DNA from: Methanosarcina sp. DH2
Lineage (GTDB): Archaea; Halobacteriota; Methanosarcinia; Methanosarcinales; Methanosarcinaceae
DNA length: 64,000 nt
Assembly: GCF_020804225.1 (NCBI RefSeq)
Contig: NZ_WJBI01000015.1
Location: forward strand, 25,757-89,756
Reading direction: 5' to 3'
Shown: one piece after another, positions 36,722 through 48,430 of the stretch
Layout of the letters: each line of letters opens with the position of its first letter
Numbering within the stretch: position 1 is the stretch's first letter
The notes under the pieces: generated by a model
Told to the model about the DNA's origin: nothing
Database searches by the model: none
What the model saw: the letters and a program-made list of their open reading frames with translations, nothing else
Translations under genes and position numbers: made by a program

Positions 36722-36865
36722 AAATCGATTCAAAAAAAGCGACCCTGCAAAAATAAGTCCCCCGCTCGACGCCCCTCCGGACTGAAAGCCCGCCGCCTAA
36801 AGTTTTCATGTATATTTGCTATTTCGGCGAGAACTGGCTGATTTTTCTCAGAGACAAAAGCCAGA
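36722..36865. repeat. Hairpin-bearing intergenic element, copy 2
   Basis: Partner of 32315-32450, with the stem CGCC-TAAA (36794-36801) against TTTCGGCG (36822-36829), seven of eight pairs. The block order relative to the CCTTACATT block is reversed compared with copy 1. Confidence 0.55.
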
Positions 36866-37317
36866 AACAATCGGTCATAAGTTGTACTCTATTTTAAGCC
36901 TTACATTACAATTTCATATAATTATACAAAAGCTTGTAAATTGCCAGAGCAAACTATATAGACTCAAAAAGTGGGTTACGGGGGTTAGTTACTGAAAAAG
37001 CATTAGCAGAAGTATTCAGTGTACTTAGTTAAAAAAGCATATCGAATGATTACTATTAAGAAATGTGTGTTCTAGATAGTATATATAAATCGAAGTGGTA
37101 TACTATTTATATTCATTGAAGTTGAGATCTGGATATTCCAATCTCAAAATGAAAATGAATATGCTCAAATAGAAAAATTGGGTGTAGGGTAGCTTGCGGA
37201 GAATCATAAACGATGACAGATGTATCGTTTTATGGGATTTCAGTAGTAACTCTCTCCGCTGTCGCAATAAGTAAAAAATAATCTACCTTCCGCCTTCCCT
37301 TCAAGACTGAGACGAGA

Positions 37318-37353
37318 TGCCGGAAATCCCTCCCCAATAGGTTTATTCCGGCA
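37318..37353 (-). terminator. Hairpin downstream of gyrA
   Basis: TGCCGGAA (37318-37325) pairs perfectly with TTCCGGCA (37346-37353) across a 20-base loop, about 45 bases after the gyrA stop on the minus strand. It could end the gyrBA message, although T-runs are weak. Confidence 0.4.
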
Positions 37354-37398
37354 GGAAATTCGAGTGAAGGAAAACTATCCTTCACTCATTTCTGTTAT

Positions 37399-40296
37399 TC
37401 AGTACTCATCTTCATCTTCTTCTTCGGCTTCTTCTTCGGCTTCTTCTTCGTTTTCTTCCTCAGCCTCTATCTCTTCTACTTCTTCTCCCTCGGATTCGTC
37501 GATGTCTTCAAGTTCTTCGATTTCTTCGACTTCGTCCTCTTCGACCTCTATTTCAGATCCTGCTGCTTTTGCTTCTCTGGCTTTAAGGGCGGTCAGTTTC
37601 AGCTCCTCTTCGGCTTTTCCGTTTTTGATCCTTGCCATGCCAACGACTTTATCCCCGGCTTTCATGTTCATTATCCGTACTCCCTGTGTGTTTCTACCCT
37701 GAATGGAGATGTCTTTTGCAGGGATGCGGATGATGATGCCTTCGGAGCTGGTGATCATTAGCTCATCGTCTTCGGCTACGGATTTGACGTTCGAAACCGG
37801 GCCGTTCCTGATGTTGGTCACGATTGTAATCACGCCTTTTCCACCGCGGCGGTGCGCAGGATACTGGGAGTATTCCGTCCTTTTACCGAAGCCGTTTTCG
37901 GTTACTGTCAGGAGGGTTGTGGTTTCGTCGACCAGGTCCAGGCTGACTACTTCGTCGTCGGGGCCGTCAAGGGTCATGCCGCGTACGCCTCTTGCGGTCC
38001 TGCCCATGGGACGGACATCTTCTTCAGCAAAGCGGATGGCTTTGCCTTTCTTTGAGACTATAACAATTTCCTGTTTTCCGTCGGTAAGGAGAACTTTTAC
38101 AAGCTCGTCACCTTCATCAAGGCTGACTGCAATAATGCCGGCTTTCCTCGGGTTCCTGAACTCAGAGAGCGGGGTCTTCTTGATCGTACCTGCCCTTGTA
38201 GTCATAAGGAGGTATTTGTCTTCGGCAAACTGTTCCACAGAAATCATAGCATTGACCATTTCGCCTTCCTGAAGCTCAAGAAGGTTTACTATGGCTTTGC
38301 CTCTCGACTGGCGGGAGCTTTCCGGAATTTCGTAGACTTTCTGCCAGTAGAGCCTGCCCTTGTTTGTGAAGAAGAGAATATAATTGTGGGTTGACGAAAC
38401 GAAGAGATTTTCCACAAAGTCTTCTTCCTTCATTTCCATGCCGATAATCCCTCTGCCTCCGCGTCGCTGCATGGTATAGGTGTCAAGAGGAAGGCGCTTT
38501 ATGTAGCCGCTGTTTGTAATTGTGACCACAACGTCTTCTTCCGGGATCAGGTCTTCATCAGTCACATCTCCTGTGTACTGTATGATCTTTGTCCTGCGGG
38601 CGTCCCCATACTTTGCCCTGAGCTCAAGAAGTTCAGTCCTGATAATTTCATACTTAAGCTCATCGCTTTCCAGGATCTTTCTGAGTTCTGCGATCAAGTT
38701 TACAAGGCTTTCGAGTTCCTCAAGGATTTTCTGTGTCTCAAGCCCTGTGAGGCGCTGCAGGCGCATATCCAGGATAGCCTTTGCCTGAACTTCGTCAAGA
38801 GCGAAGTTTTCCATCAGGCCCTGCTTCGCTTCATCGCCATTTGCAGAACCCTTGATAAGAGCAACCACTTCGTCTATGTTGTCAAGGGCAATCCTTAATC
38901 CTTCAAGTATATGGGCCCTTTCTTCACTCTTTCTGAGATCGTAAAGCGTCCGCTTCTGGATTATTTCTATCCTGTGTTCCAGGTAAATTTCCAGAATCCG
39001 TTTAAGATTAAGCTCTTTGGGCTTTCCGTCAACAAGGGCAAGGTTGATGATCCCAAAACTGGTCTCCATCTGAGTGTGCTTGTAGAGCTGGTTTAAGATA
39101 ACATTGGCATTTATGCCTCTTGAAAGCTCGACTACAACCCTTATTCCGTCCCTGTCAGACTCGTCCCGAAGATCGGAAATTCCGACAATGACCTTATCCC
39201 TGACGAGCTGGGCAATGTTTTCGATCAGCCTCGCCTTGTTCACCTGGTAAGGGAGTTCGGTTACTATAATTTGCTGCCTGTCTTTTTTGAGTTCCTGAAT
39301 TTCGGCAACTGCCCTGATCTTTACAGGACCTCTTCCTGTTGTATATGCAGACCTTATGCCTGCTGTCCCGAGGATATGCGCACCTGTAGGAAAGTCCGGA
39401 CCCTTTACTACAGTCATCAGCTCCGAAACCGGTGTTTCCGGGTTTTCGATAAGCATCAGGGTCCCATCAATAACTTCAGTTATGTTATGGGGCGCCATAT
39501 TAGTTGCCATTCCGACAGCAATTCCGGTTGACCCGTTGATAAGCAGGTTTGGAAGCTTTGCAGGGAGGACTTCCGGCTCTTCCATGGACCCGTCATAGTT
39601 AGGTCTGAAAGGAACAGTTTCCTTATCAATGTCAGCCAGCATCTCCTCTGCAATCCTGTCCATACGGACTTCGGTGTATCGCATAGCTGCAGCCGAGTCC
39701 CCATCAATGGACCCGAAGTTTCCTTGCCCATCAATTAAAGGATAACGAAGTGAGAAAGTCTGGACCATACGCACAATACTGTCATAAACTGCAGAATCTC
39801 CATGCGGATGGTATTTACCAAGCACATCTCCTACAACACGGGCTGACTTTTTGTAGGGCTTTTCATGCGTAATCCCTGCTTCTTTCATGGAAAAAAGAAT
39901 CCTGCGGTGGACAGGCTTTAAGCCATCACGGGCATCCGGGAGAGCCCTTCCGACGATTACACTCATCGCATAGTTAATGTATGAGCGTTTCATCTCGTCG
40001 TCGATAAGGATGGAGGTGACTCCTGTCCTTTCTGGTTCTTCGTCCGGCTCTTCGGGTTCTTCATTCAACTCTTCGGGTTCTTCAGCCGGTTCTTCAGGGG
40101 CGGTGTCAGTTCCGGCTTCCTGCTCTTCAAATCCGGATTCATCGGCCGGTTCTTCGGCTGTAAGGCTGGACACTTCTTCTGTTTTGGGACCTTCACCAGG
40201 TACTTCCGGAATAAGGGTTGCCTGGTAAGATTTTTTAATTTCCGCTTCTGTCTTCATTTCTGAATCTGATTTGTTTTCTTCTTCATGTTCTGCCAT
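37399..40296 (-). CDS. gyrA: DNA gyrase subunit A with acidic extensions
   Basis: Cleaving and rejoining subunit of DNA gyrase, which introduces negative supercoils. The core is canonical: [22 protein letters not shown], catalytic Tyr207 in [10 protein letters not shown], and the GyrA box QRRGGRG required for DNA wrapping. At 965 residues it is longer than usual: about 95 extra acidic residues (rich in EEP and EPEE) precede the core, and about 60 acidic residues ([19 protein letters not shown]) follow. The long N-terminus is supported by GAGGTGGTG before the ATG at 40296. gyrB ends 12 bases upstream. Archaeal gyrases are regarded as bacterial acquisitions. Confidence 0.97.
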   Translation of the reverse strand: MAEHEEENKSDSEMKTEAEIKKSYQATLIPEVPGEGPKTEEVSSLTAEEPADESGFEEQEAGTDTAPEEPAEEPEELNEEPEEPDEEPERTGVTSILIDDEMKRSYINYAMSVIVGRALPDARDGLKPVHRRILFSMKEAGITHEKPYKKSARVVGDVLGKYHPHGDSAVYDSIVRMVQTFSLRYPLIDGQGNFGSIDGDSAAAMRYTEVRMDRIAEEMLADIDKETVPFRPNYDGSMEEPEVLPAKLPNLLINGSTGIAVGMATNMAPHNITEVIDGTLMLIENPETPVSELMTVVKGPDFPTGAHILGTAGIRSAYTTGRGPVKIRAVAEIQELKKDRQQIIVTELPYQVNKARLIENIAQLVRDKVIVGISDLRDESDRDGIRVVVELSRGINANVILNQLYKHTQMETSFGIINLALVDGKPKELNLKRILEIYLEHRIEIIQKRTLYDLRKSEERAHILEGLRIALDNIDEVVALIKGSANGDEAKQGLMENFALDEVQAKAILDMRLQRLTGLETQKILEELESLVNLIAELRKILESDELKYEIIRTELLELRAKYGDARRTKIIQYTGDVTDEDLIPEEDVVVTITNSGYIKRLPLDTYTMQRRGGRGIIGMEMKEEDFVENLFVSSTHNYILFFTNKGRLYWQKVYEIPESSRQSRGKAIVNLLELQEGEMVNAMISVEQFAEDKYLLMTTRAGTIKKTPLSEFRNPRKAGIIAVSLDEGDELVKVLLTDGKQEIVIVSKKGKAIRFAEEDVRPMGRTARGVRGMTLDGPDDEVVSLDLVDETTTLLTVTENGFGKRTEYSQYPAHRRGGKGVITIVTNIRNGPVSNVKSVAEDDELMITSSEGIIIRIPAKDISIQGRNTQGVRIMNMKAGDKVVGMARIKNGKAEEELKLTALKAREAKAAGSEIEVEEDEVEEIEELEDIDESEGEEVEEIEAEEENEEEAEEEAEEEDEDEY

Positions 40297-40307
40297 TTTT
40301 CACCACC

Positions 40308-42218
<1,911 letters not shown>

Positions 42219-42701
42219 TTATTCTCCATAAAAATCTGGTAAAATTATTTAATTGAAATCTCGTGACATGTTACACATTTTTAAAAACTCGCAGGAAAAC
42301 TCTGTTCAAAATAGAACCTTAAAAGTCGTGCCAATTCTCTAAGCCTTCGCTTTTTATTATGCTATTTTTATATTTAATTTTTATGTTTTCATCACGAAAC
42401 AAATTCATTATGCGCTCATACATTTTAAGCCTTTAGATCAGCCGCATATTTCGCCTGATTTTTCAGTCTCAACTCTCTCCTAAGAGGCAATTTTTAGCAT
42501 AATTTTATGTCCAGATATGCCCTTTTCAGACTAATTTTTTAATATGTCTTTGGTTTAAATAAATATTTGCTGTTCCGCAGGGGAAAATTTGCTTTTCTTC
42601 GGGTAGTCAGGGCGTAACTCGCGGCATTTCAAAAGCCTCGATAAGTATTTTTGTAACAGAATCCCAGCTTTTTTTCCTGGACATATCAGGCACATAATCA
42701 G

Positions 42702-42830
42702 ATCACTATATGGCAAAAGACTACTGTATAGCAAAAGCGTAACTGTATGGCAAAAGACTACTGTATAGCGAAAGCGTAACTGTATGGCAAAAGCATCACT
42801 ATATGGAAAAGTATCGTTGTACAGCAAAAG
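42702..42830. repeat. Seven tandem 18-19 bp repeats
   Basis: Units of the form ACTGTATGGCAAAAG alternate in length (18 and 19 bp), so the exact super-period is 37 bp. Seven copies, decaying at both ends. The array lies about 490 bases upstream of gyrB. A 90-codon minus-strand frame over it is a repeat artefact. The spacing and AT-richness recall iterons or regulator arrays, but no binding protein is known. Confidence 0.75.
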
Positions 42831-43127
42831 TGATCACTTAGATATATACATTTATTAGCAAATTACACATGATAGTATGCTTTATGAAAACAGCATACGA
42901 TTATGCAAACAGTGAATTTTCCATATATAAGCGATTGATACTTAGAGACTTGATCATACAGGTCATTCTTTAATTATATTTAGCTCCTCGAAACCTGCAG
43001 GTTCCAGCCAGCGCAAATTTCCGATTATCCACAGTACCCGGGATGATCCGGTTCACTGCCACGGTTCCGGTATTATTGAATTCCCTATACTGCTGTGTCC
43101 ATCTGATTTATAGGAAGAAGCGTAAAA

Positions 43128-43151
43128 CCCATGAAACCTTTATTTCATGGG
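43128..43151. other. Perfect 9-bp hairpin
   Basis: CCCATGAAA (43128-43136) pairs with TTTCATGGG (43143-43151), with a 6-base loop, and the pair is bracketed by AAGCGT direct repeats. Possible terminator or RNA domain; strand cannot be fixed. Confidence 0.4.
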
Positions 43152-43224
43152 ATATAAGCGTCAACTTCCATATATTTTTCAATTGTTGATTCTGCTAAAC
43201 TATTTTTCGTATTAAGTTAATTTA

Positions 43225-43475
43225 ATAGTAGATACTGTCACCACAACCCAAAATGCGAAAACCAAGCTGAGGGAGTTGGATAACAGGGTATCGTATACCT
43301 GAAGGGATCGGGAACATTAAGCCGGAGAAAACCGGAAGCTCTAAGCATCTCAAGTAATCTCACGATCATATTTTTATTTCACCTGTGGTACGCGGGGTAG
43401 AGCCTGTATGACTTGTCCTCAGTAGAGGGAAGGATGACTCAGGAGGCAGGTAAATCTTTAGTTTAGCGGTAGTTC
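43225..43475 (+). ncRNA. Structured region, candidate RNA or decayed group II intron
   Basis: This GC-richer stretch has several nested inverted repeats. At 43285-43301 CAGGGTAT-CGTATACCTG forms a bulged stem; at 43322-43334 CCGG-AGAAAA-CCGG. The 3' part has a long compound hairpin closed by ACCTG (43381-43385) with CAGGT (43447-43451), inside it TGACTTGTCC (43409-43418) against GGATGACTCA (43432-43441), and a CTC-AGTA-GAG tip. There is no open frame. The look (AAGCCGGAGAAAACCGGAAGCTC, GAGGGAAGGATGACTCAGG) recalls domain I of group II introns, but no domain V was found. Ends three bases from the top6A stop. Confidence 0.35.
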
Positions 43476-43478
43476 ACC

Positions 43479-44588
43479 TTACACCATTCCCAGTTCTTTA
43501 AGCCGGTTCGGAAGATATACCTCGGTTACGAAGTCTAGGCCTTTTCCTGCAAAAGCTTGTTGTTCAGCCTTCTTACCTATATCGAGCTGGAGCTGGATCT
43601 GCTCTTTCCAGTAATCAGTCTCAAAGCGAGGATCGGAAAGTTCACTCCTCAGTGCACTTACATCCTGCTCGGTGAGTTTGTCAGTTGAGAGTTCGTACTC
43701 CACAATATCCGAGGGCTGAAGTCCCAGGAATTTGGCTGCAGGTGTTGCCATGAATTCCGAAAGGTGAGCACTTTTTATGGCTCCGTAAGCAACAGATGCA
43801 TAGATCCTGTAAGACCATGGGTCGCCGTCAGTAAAAACTGCTACAGGGATCCCCAGCTCCTCGTTCATACGCTTGATCATCCTGCGGGTTGACCGAGCAG
43901 GCTGGCCCTTTAAGTGGACGAGAATCGCATTATAAGCCTCGTCAAACCCGTTTTCCATCAACCGTGCATACATACCGCCGGTTTCTATGGCTATAATCAT
44001 GCTTGCGTCGTTGCTCTTGAACTCGATATTTTCTACATTGAAAGGAATCTGATATCCACCTTCCCCTACATCCTTCTGGCAGTGGATATTCCGCTCCCCG
44101 CGCTTTGTCTGTTCCGAGATCTCAATCGGCCCGAACATAGTGGCTCCGTCTTCTTCAGGACGCATGTGGAAATACTCCCTCTGAAGGCTGGTCAGGAGTT
44201 CCAGGTCTTCGATCAGGCGGTCGCTTTCAGCCTGCTCTTTGAATTTGGCAGCATCCCAGCCCTCGGATATATAGTAAAGTTCTCGAAGTGTTGAGCCGCG
44301 GTTCTGGGAAAGGTGTTCGTTTATGAGGAAATCTGTCGCATAAGTAGTTTTCAGGAGCTGAAATGCGCCTTTTACGGTCTTTGCACTCCTTTCGCTCTCC
44401 CTATCCCCGTAGACCCAGACATCGCTCTCATCGGAATATTCTATGTTTGCCTTGGTCCGGCTCGGAAGGCTGACGCTCGGAATAATCTCATCTTCAAACT
44501 GGTTATAGATCTTTTCTGCAAGCTCAAGCAGCCTTTCCTTTGCCAGGGCATCTCCCTGTCTTGTTTTGCTATTTGATACTCTTGCCAT
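43479..44588 (-). CDS. top6A: DNA topoisomerase VI subunit A
   Basis: DNA-cleaving (Spo11-like) subunit of type IIB topoisomerase. The catalytic Tyr lies in [13 protein letters not shown], and the Toprim metal ligands in [10 protein letters not shown] and [18 protein letters not shown]. The start at ATG 44588 (MARVSN) is preferred: it gives 369 residues, the usual length, and AAAGGTG lies seven bases upstream. It begins one base after the stop of top6B, so the two are translated in tandem. Confidence 0.97.
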   Translation of the reverse strand: MARVSNSKTRQGDALAKERLLELAEKIYNQFEDEIIPSVSLPSRTKANIEYSDESDVWVYGDRESERSAKTVKGAFQLLKTTYATDFLINEHLSQNRGSTLRELYYISEGWDAAKFKEQAESDRLIEDLELLTSLQREYFHMRPEEDGATMFGPIEISEQTKRGERNIHCQKDVGEGGYQIPFNVENIEFKSNDASMIIAIETGGMYARLMENGFDEAYNAILVHLKGQPARSTRRMIKRMNEELGIPVAVFTDGDPWSYRIYASVAYGAIKSAHLSEFMATPAAKFLGLQPSDIVEYELSTDKLTEQDVSALRSELSDPRFETDYWKEQIQLQLDIGKKAEQQAFAGKGLDFVTEVYLPNRLKELGMV

Positions 44589-44589
44589 T

Positions 44590-46455
44590 TCAAACACCTT
44601 TAAACGCTTTTGCCCCGGTTACCAGTTCTTCTTCAAGCCCTTCTACAATCAGCTGGGGAAGTTTTCTGAGCTCTTCTTCGGTTGCAGATTCTATCCTGTA
44701 GCTGAGTACTTTTGAGGATCCTGCAGCTGCCGAAATCTCCCAGATGTAATCGTAATCATTGCCCATGGTCACAACCTTTGGCTCAGGTTTTACCCCGTTG
44801 ATTTTGCAGGGAAGCATTTCATGTACCCTGAAAGAATAAGCTGAGGTCCCGAAATTCTTGACCTTAATAGCCACATCTGCAGTCCCATCTCCGTTGCTTT
44901 TAACTTTCCTGTGCACAAGCAGGTTTCCCATGATTTTTGCAACAACAGGATTTATGTCAGGGACGTCCTTTTCCAGGATATTTGCAACCTTTACTGCCAT
45001 TTTCGGAAGCACCTTTGTAATTATAATCTCTTTTTCCCTGCGTTTCTTGAGGTTGCTCTGCTTGCTCAGGTAATGCTTGAGTTTTCTTGCAACTTCTTTG
45101 ATTGCGAGGTCCACTTCTTCTTTAATCACAGGGATATCTGCAATTGCATCCTTTGATTCGGAGGTAAAGGGCACGTTAATAGAAGCGACATGGATCAGGA
45201 GAAGGACAGGACCTACAGGAATCCCTCCTCCGGGCTGGTTTAAGCCATACTGCTTCCATTTGATGTCTTCTACGGCGTGCGTGGTTACACAGCCTCCCTG
45301 CTGATAAAGTAAAGGCACACGGTTTGCAAACCGCATGATACTTATTTTATCTTCCTTCGGGAGATTACCCCCATATGCAAGCCCGACTTCCACCACAAAG
45401 GGGTTTCCTGAGTAGACAGCCGGTTTTCGTGTGCTTGTAGCAATGAAGTCCACATTTGTTTCTTTTTCAAGCCCCCGGTAGATCAGCTCTTCTCCTATCG
45501 GGGAGAGGCAATCTGTAGGGGGGGCCATGATCTTTACTTTCCCAAAAGCTTCAATCAGCTTCCTTGCTTCGTGGCGGCCAAGTGCCTGGGGATCGATTTC
45601 GGGATCGAGCCCTGCAGCCTTGCAGATTTCCTCCGCAGTAAGCAGCCCGATCTTACAAAAAGAGTAACGGAGAAATGGGGAAAGCTTCTGGCGCTCCGTG
45701 TAATGGAGCATTTTCAGAAGGGTTCCAAGTTCGATACCTTCGGGATGAGGCAGGATTTCCTCGGCAGGGTCGGGCATTTTATCCGTAGCCCTTTCAAATA
45801 CTTCCTCGTTGCCGTCAGGGTCGATAAGAGTTATCCTGGCGTGGGGGTTTACAATTGCAGTGGCTTTAAGGTATTCGTAAATGGACTGCCTTCTCCCTTT
45901 TACGTAGGCAGCTTTCATCTCCAGTTCGACCTGGGTGCCATGTGGGCGGAACCAGTCCCTGACCTCATCTATCAGGATGTCAGGCTCATTGGTACTTGTA
46001 TTGATCATGAGCTCGTAATAGTGGGCAGGGGACGTTGAGCTGGTTTTTGAGAGGATTTTTGTGTGCCTGCCTGCAGTCATCTGGGAATAGAGCACTGCTG
46101 CCGAAATTCCTATTCCCTGCTGCCCCCGGCTTTGCTTGAGAGCATGGAACCTTGAACCGTAGAGCAGTTTTGCAAAGACTTTAGGGATCTGTTCTCTTAT
46201 AATTCCAGGACCGTTGTCTTCGATAATAACGGTTACATAATCCTGTCCTGTCCTCTCGACCTGAACAAGGATATCCGGCAGAATTCCGGCTTCCTCACAG
46301 GCATCAAGAGAATTGTCAACCGCTTCTTTTACGGTTGTTATAAGGCTTCGAGGCGCGGAGTCAAAACCCAGGATCTGCCTGTTCTTTTCAAAAAATTCTG
46401 CTACACTTATCGATTTTTGTTTTTTAGCGAGTTCTTCTGCAATGGGGGCTTCCAT
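44590..46455 (-). CDS. top6B: DNA topoisomerase VI subunit B
   Basis: ATPase subunit of topoisomerase VI, which relaxes supercoils and decatenates DNA. 621 residues: GHKL Bergerat fold ([42 protein letters not shown]), helix-2-turn-helix region, transducer, and a C-terminal Ig-like domain ([27 protein letters not shown]). The ATG follows GAGGTAAAAG. Adjacent downstream gene is top6A. Confidence 0.97.
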   Translation of the reverse strand: MEAPIAEELAKKQKSISVAEFFEKNRQILGFDSAPRSLITTVKEAVDNSLDACEEAGILPDILVQVERTGQDYVTVIIEDNGPGIIREQIPKVFAKLLYGSRFHALKQSRGQQGIGISAAVLYSQMTAGRHTKILSKTSSTSPAHYYELMINTSTNEPDILIDEVRDWFRPHGTQVELEMKAAYVKGRRQSIYEYLKATAIVNPHARITLIDPDGNEEVFERATDKMPDPAEEILPHPEGIELGTLLKMLHYTERQKLSPFLRYSFCKIGLLTAEEICKAAGLDPEIDPQALGRHEARKLIEAFGKVKIMAPPTDCLSPIGEELIYRGLEKETNVDFIATSTRKPAVYSGNPFVVEVGLAYGGNLPKEDKISIMRFANRVPLLYQQGGCVTTHAVEDIKWKQYGLNQPGGGIPVGPVLLLIHVASINVPFTSESKDAIADIPVIKEEVDLAIKEVARKLKHYLSKQSNLKKRREKEIIITKVLPKMAVKVANILEKDVPDINPVVAKIMGNLLVHRKVKSNGDGTADVAIKVKNFGTSAYSFRVHEMLPCKINGVKPEPKVVTMGNDYDYIWEISAAAGSSKVLSYRIESATEEELRKLPQLIVEGLEEELVTGAKAFKGV

Positions 46456-46784
46456 GGACTTTTACCTCAGGGCTGAAAAGTTGATCCGATGTTTAAAATG
46501 AATTTGATATTTAAAATAAATCTGCATTTAAAACAAATATGGTGCTAAAATATAGTAGATTATTTTTGACTCTGGTCTTATTTTTTACTTTTATTCTCAA
46601 AGAGGTTTTATAACAATTCTCAAAGTAGAATTTGCTGTCTAAATTCAAAGTAGAATTTGCTATCTGAAGCAGGATTTCTTTCATAATAAAAGTACAGGGT
46701 AATAAATATTAGCGCCTGCTAAAAAAGATAGCGATTCTTCCGGTTCGTTTCTGCCGGAGTCTGGTGCTTTCAGGCACCGGTTGC
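46456..46784. other. Spacer with short direct repeats
   Basis: Three TTTAAAATAAAT-like units (46490-46540) and two copies of TTCAAAGTAGAATTTGCT (about 46617 and 46645). The top6B promoter should be here. No gene. Confidence 0.35.
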
Positions 46785-47015
46785 TCAGAGTTCCGCACCG
46801 ACAATTGTCTGGGTTGCGGTTACATTCTCGCTTTCCCTTATCCTGTCTACCACGGCATTGAGGATGCTCAGGTCTTTGACATCTACGATTACGACAAAAT
46901 CGTATTCCCCGAAAACGTGGTAGACGTCTTTGATTCCTTCTATAGCCTTTAATTCCCTGTATGCTGCTTTTTCGTATCCGGGCAGCACGTTTATCATTGT
47001 GACTCCTATTACCAT
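46785..47015 (-). CDS. Stand-alone Lrp/AsnC ligand-binding (RAM) domain
   Basis: A 76-residue protein consisting only of the RAM domain of Lrp/AsnC regulators (VIGVTMINVLPGYEKAAYREL, VYHVFGEYDFVVIVDVKD, TQTIVGAEL), without the DNA-binding half. Such small proteins bind amino-acid-like effectors and may partner with full-length Lrp proteins (family knowledge). The start is ATG 47015 by comparison with the family; a TTG at 47024 would add three residues. No ribosome site is seen, so the message may be leaderless. Confidence 0.85.
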   Translation of the reverse strand: MVIGVTMINVLPGYEKAAYRELKAIEGIKDVYHVFGEYDFVVIVDVKDLSILNAVVDRIRESENVTATQTIVGAEL

Positions 47016-47118
47016 GGGTATCAATAAGAGGTAACGGCTGCAAGATATTTATTTTTATCCGACAACCCGGAGAAAAAGCTGTGAATTGGATAAGTACTTA
47101 ATATTCTACTTTTGGCTC

Positions 47119-47271
47119 ATGAAAAGGATATTCCCTAACGATAAAACCTATCAGATGAGTAAAAGATTAATTGAGAAGCAGTACAAAATGATTTCAGAGA
47201 AATACAAAGATGCTGACATTGAAGGATTGAAAGGCAGTAATAAAGCCGTTAAAATCCTAAGGATACAATAA
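47119..47271 (+). CDS. Small basic hypothetical protein
   Basis: 50 residues from ATG 47119 (MKRIFPNDKTYQMSKRLIEKQ, then YKDADIEGLKGSNKAVKI), Lys-rich with amphipathic helical character. No family recognised and no convincing ribosome site. It may be a remnant or a real small gene. Confidence 0.3.
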   Translation: MKRIFPNDKTYQMSKRLIEKQYKMISEKYKDADIEGLKGSNKAVKILRIQ

Positions 47272-47345
47272 AGAGTGCAGTGTCAGTTTTTGATACTGAT
47301 CTAATTGACTGTAAAAGCATTTAGAGGTAAATATGATCTCTGTCT

Positions 47346-48167
47346 CTATTCTGTATGCTGTATTTCTAGATTAAATTGTTTTTCGTCCAATTTCAGCAGA
47401 ACATGAATAGAAGCAAGGAAAGTATAAAACATCCAATCATACCAAATATCTTTGTCGTAATCGTTTTGTTGCTTTCTATTGAGATGGCGGATATCAAAAT
47501 TATTAATTATATTAAAGAGATTTTTTTCATCGGCTTTAGGTAGTCGTATATCACTTTTTTGAAGATATTCAAGAACATCAGCAAGTGTTCTTACAGCTTC
47601 TTTCTTATCTTCAACTGAAGAATTGTAGCGAGAAAACTTTGAAATTGAGTATTTTACCCTTAAATCAATATTTTCAGGATCATTTGTTTCAACAGCTTCT
47701 TTAATTAATGTTTCAAAGCCTGGGGATGAAAGCTTTTGGATTTTCCCATCTACAATTTCATAGCCAACTTTATCAATTTTGAAAATGTCATTTATATCAT
47801 TAATAGTATTATACAGTCTTATATTAAATCCTGTACTCTCCTTCTCTTTCATGTAGATAAAAAGCTCAATAGCTCTCAAAAAATCCTCTATGGAACAGTT
47901 TAGTAATAATTCGTTAATGGCTTTTTGGTCATCAAGTATATCAGAGATGTTTGGTATTCCCTTGTATTTGCTAATTTCATACCTTAAGTTATGATAATCA
48001 TCTGTTAACGGTCTTCCACTAAACGCCCCAATTTTTCCAAAAAGTACATTTTCAGAGACCACGAAAATGACTTTCTGTCTTGTTTCAGTAGGAATATTAT
48101 CATAACTGAGAAACATTTTTTTCTCTACTTCTTCTTTTTGACAAAAAAGATCTTTATGAATCATCAT
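47346..48167 (-). CDS. Hypothetical helical protein (possibly AbiJ/HEPN-like)
   Basis: 273 residues, largely helical, AT-rich. The opening FLSYDNIPTETRQKVIFVVSENV, the middle FLRAIELFIYMKEKE and the ending DWMFYTFLASIHVLLKLDE resemble the general layout of AbiJ N-terminal plus C-terminal helical (HEPN-like) proteins seen in abortive-infection genes. No R-x4-6-H catalytic motif could be placed, so this is only a suggestion. GGAGTCTTA precedes the ATG pair. Divergently placed from the pentapeptide-repeat gene, with 264 bases between. Confidence 0.55.
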   Translation of the reverse strand: MMIHKDLFCQKEEVEKKMFLSYDNIPTETRQKVIFVVSENVLFGKIGAFSGRPLTDDYHNLRYEISKYKGIPNISDILDDQKAINELLLNCSIEDFLRAIELFIYMKEKESTGFNIRLYNTINDINDIFKIDKVGYEIVDGKIQKLSSPGFETLIKEAVETNDPENIDLRVKYSISKFSRYNSSVEDKKEAVRTLADVLEYLQKSDIRLPKADEKNLFNIINNFDIRHLNRKQQNDYDKDIWYDWMFYTFLASIHVLLKLDEKQFNLEIQHTE

Positions 48168-48430
48168 TAAGACTCCATTTGTAGGAAAATATAATCATTG
48201 TTTCTTTGTTGAACTTTGGGTTTTAGCTTACAATTTATTTCTATAGGATTTCAGTTTTTCAATTATGTGAATAACTTCATATTCTCCTTATAAGCTTTGA
48301 ATATGTACACTTTTTTATGTTTACCTTAACTTTCGTTTCTATTTCTCATCCTTTGAGTATAAATGGCAATGTTTATTTTAGTTCACTATCGATTAAGAAC
48401 AGATAAACGTTTGTGGCAAAGGAAGAGTGC

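Larger units (their letters stand above)
36502..37398. other. Spacer between gyrA and AAA ATPase genes
   Basis: About 900 bases. Holds the operator at 36521-36579, hairpin element copy 2 (36722-36865), a block like 32025-32097 at 36895-36966, and a gyrA terminator candidate at 37318-37353. Otherwise nothing seen. Confidence 0.4.

Noticed and set aside
37364-37702. Plus-strand Ser-rich frame
   Set aside because: It is the antisense of the acidic C-terminal tail of GyrA (GAA/GAG read backwards as Ser codons).
42555-42827. 90-codon minus-strand open frame upstream of gyrB
   Set aside because: It is built from the tandem 18-19 bp repeats, has no ribosome site and reads as a repetitive Tyr/Leu/Thr peptide.
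42702-42830. CRISPR array
   Set aside because: The units are contiguous with no unique spacers and no cas genes are nearby. The same holds for the arrays at 55126 and 58608.
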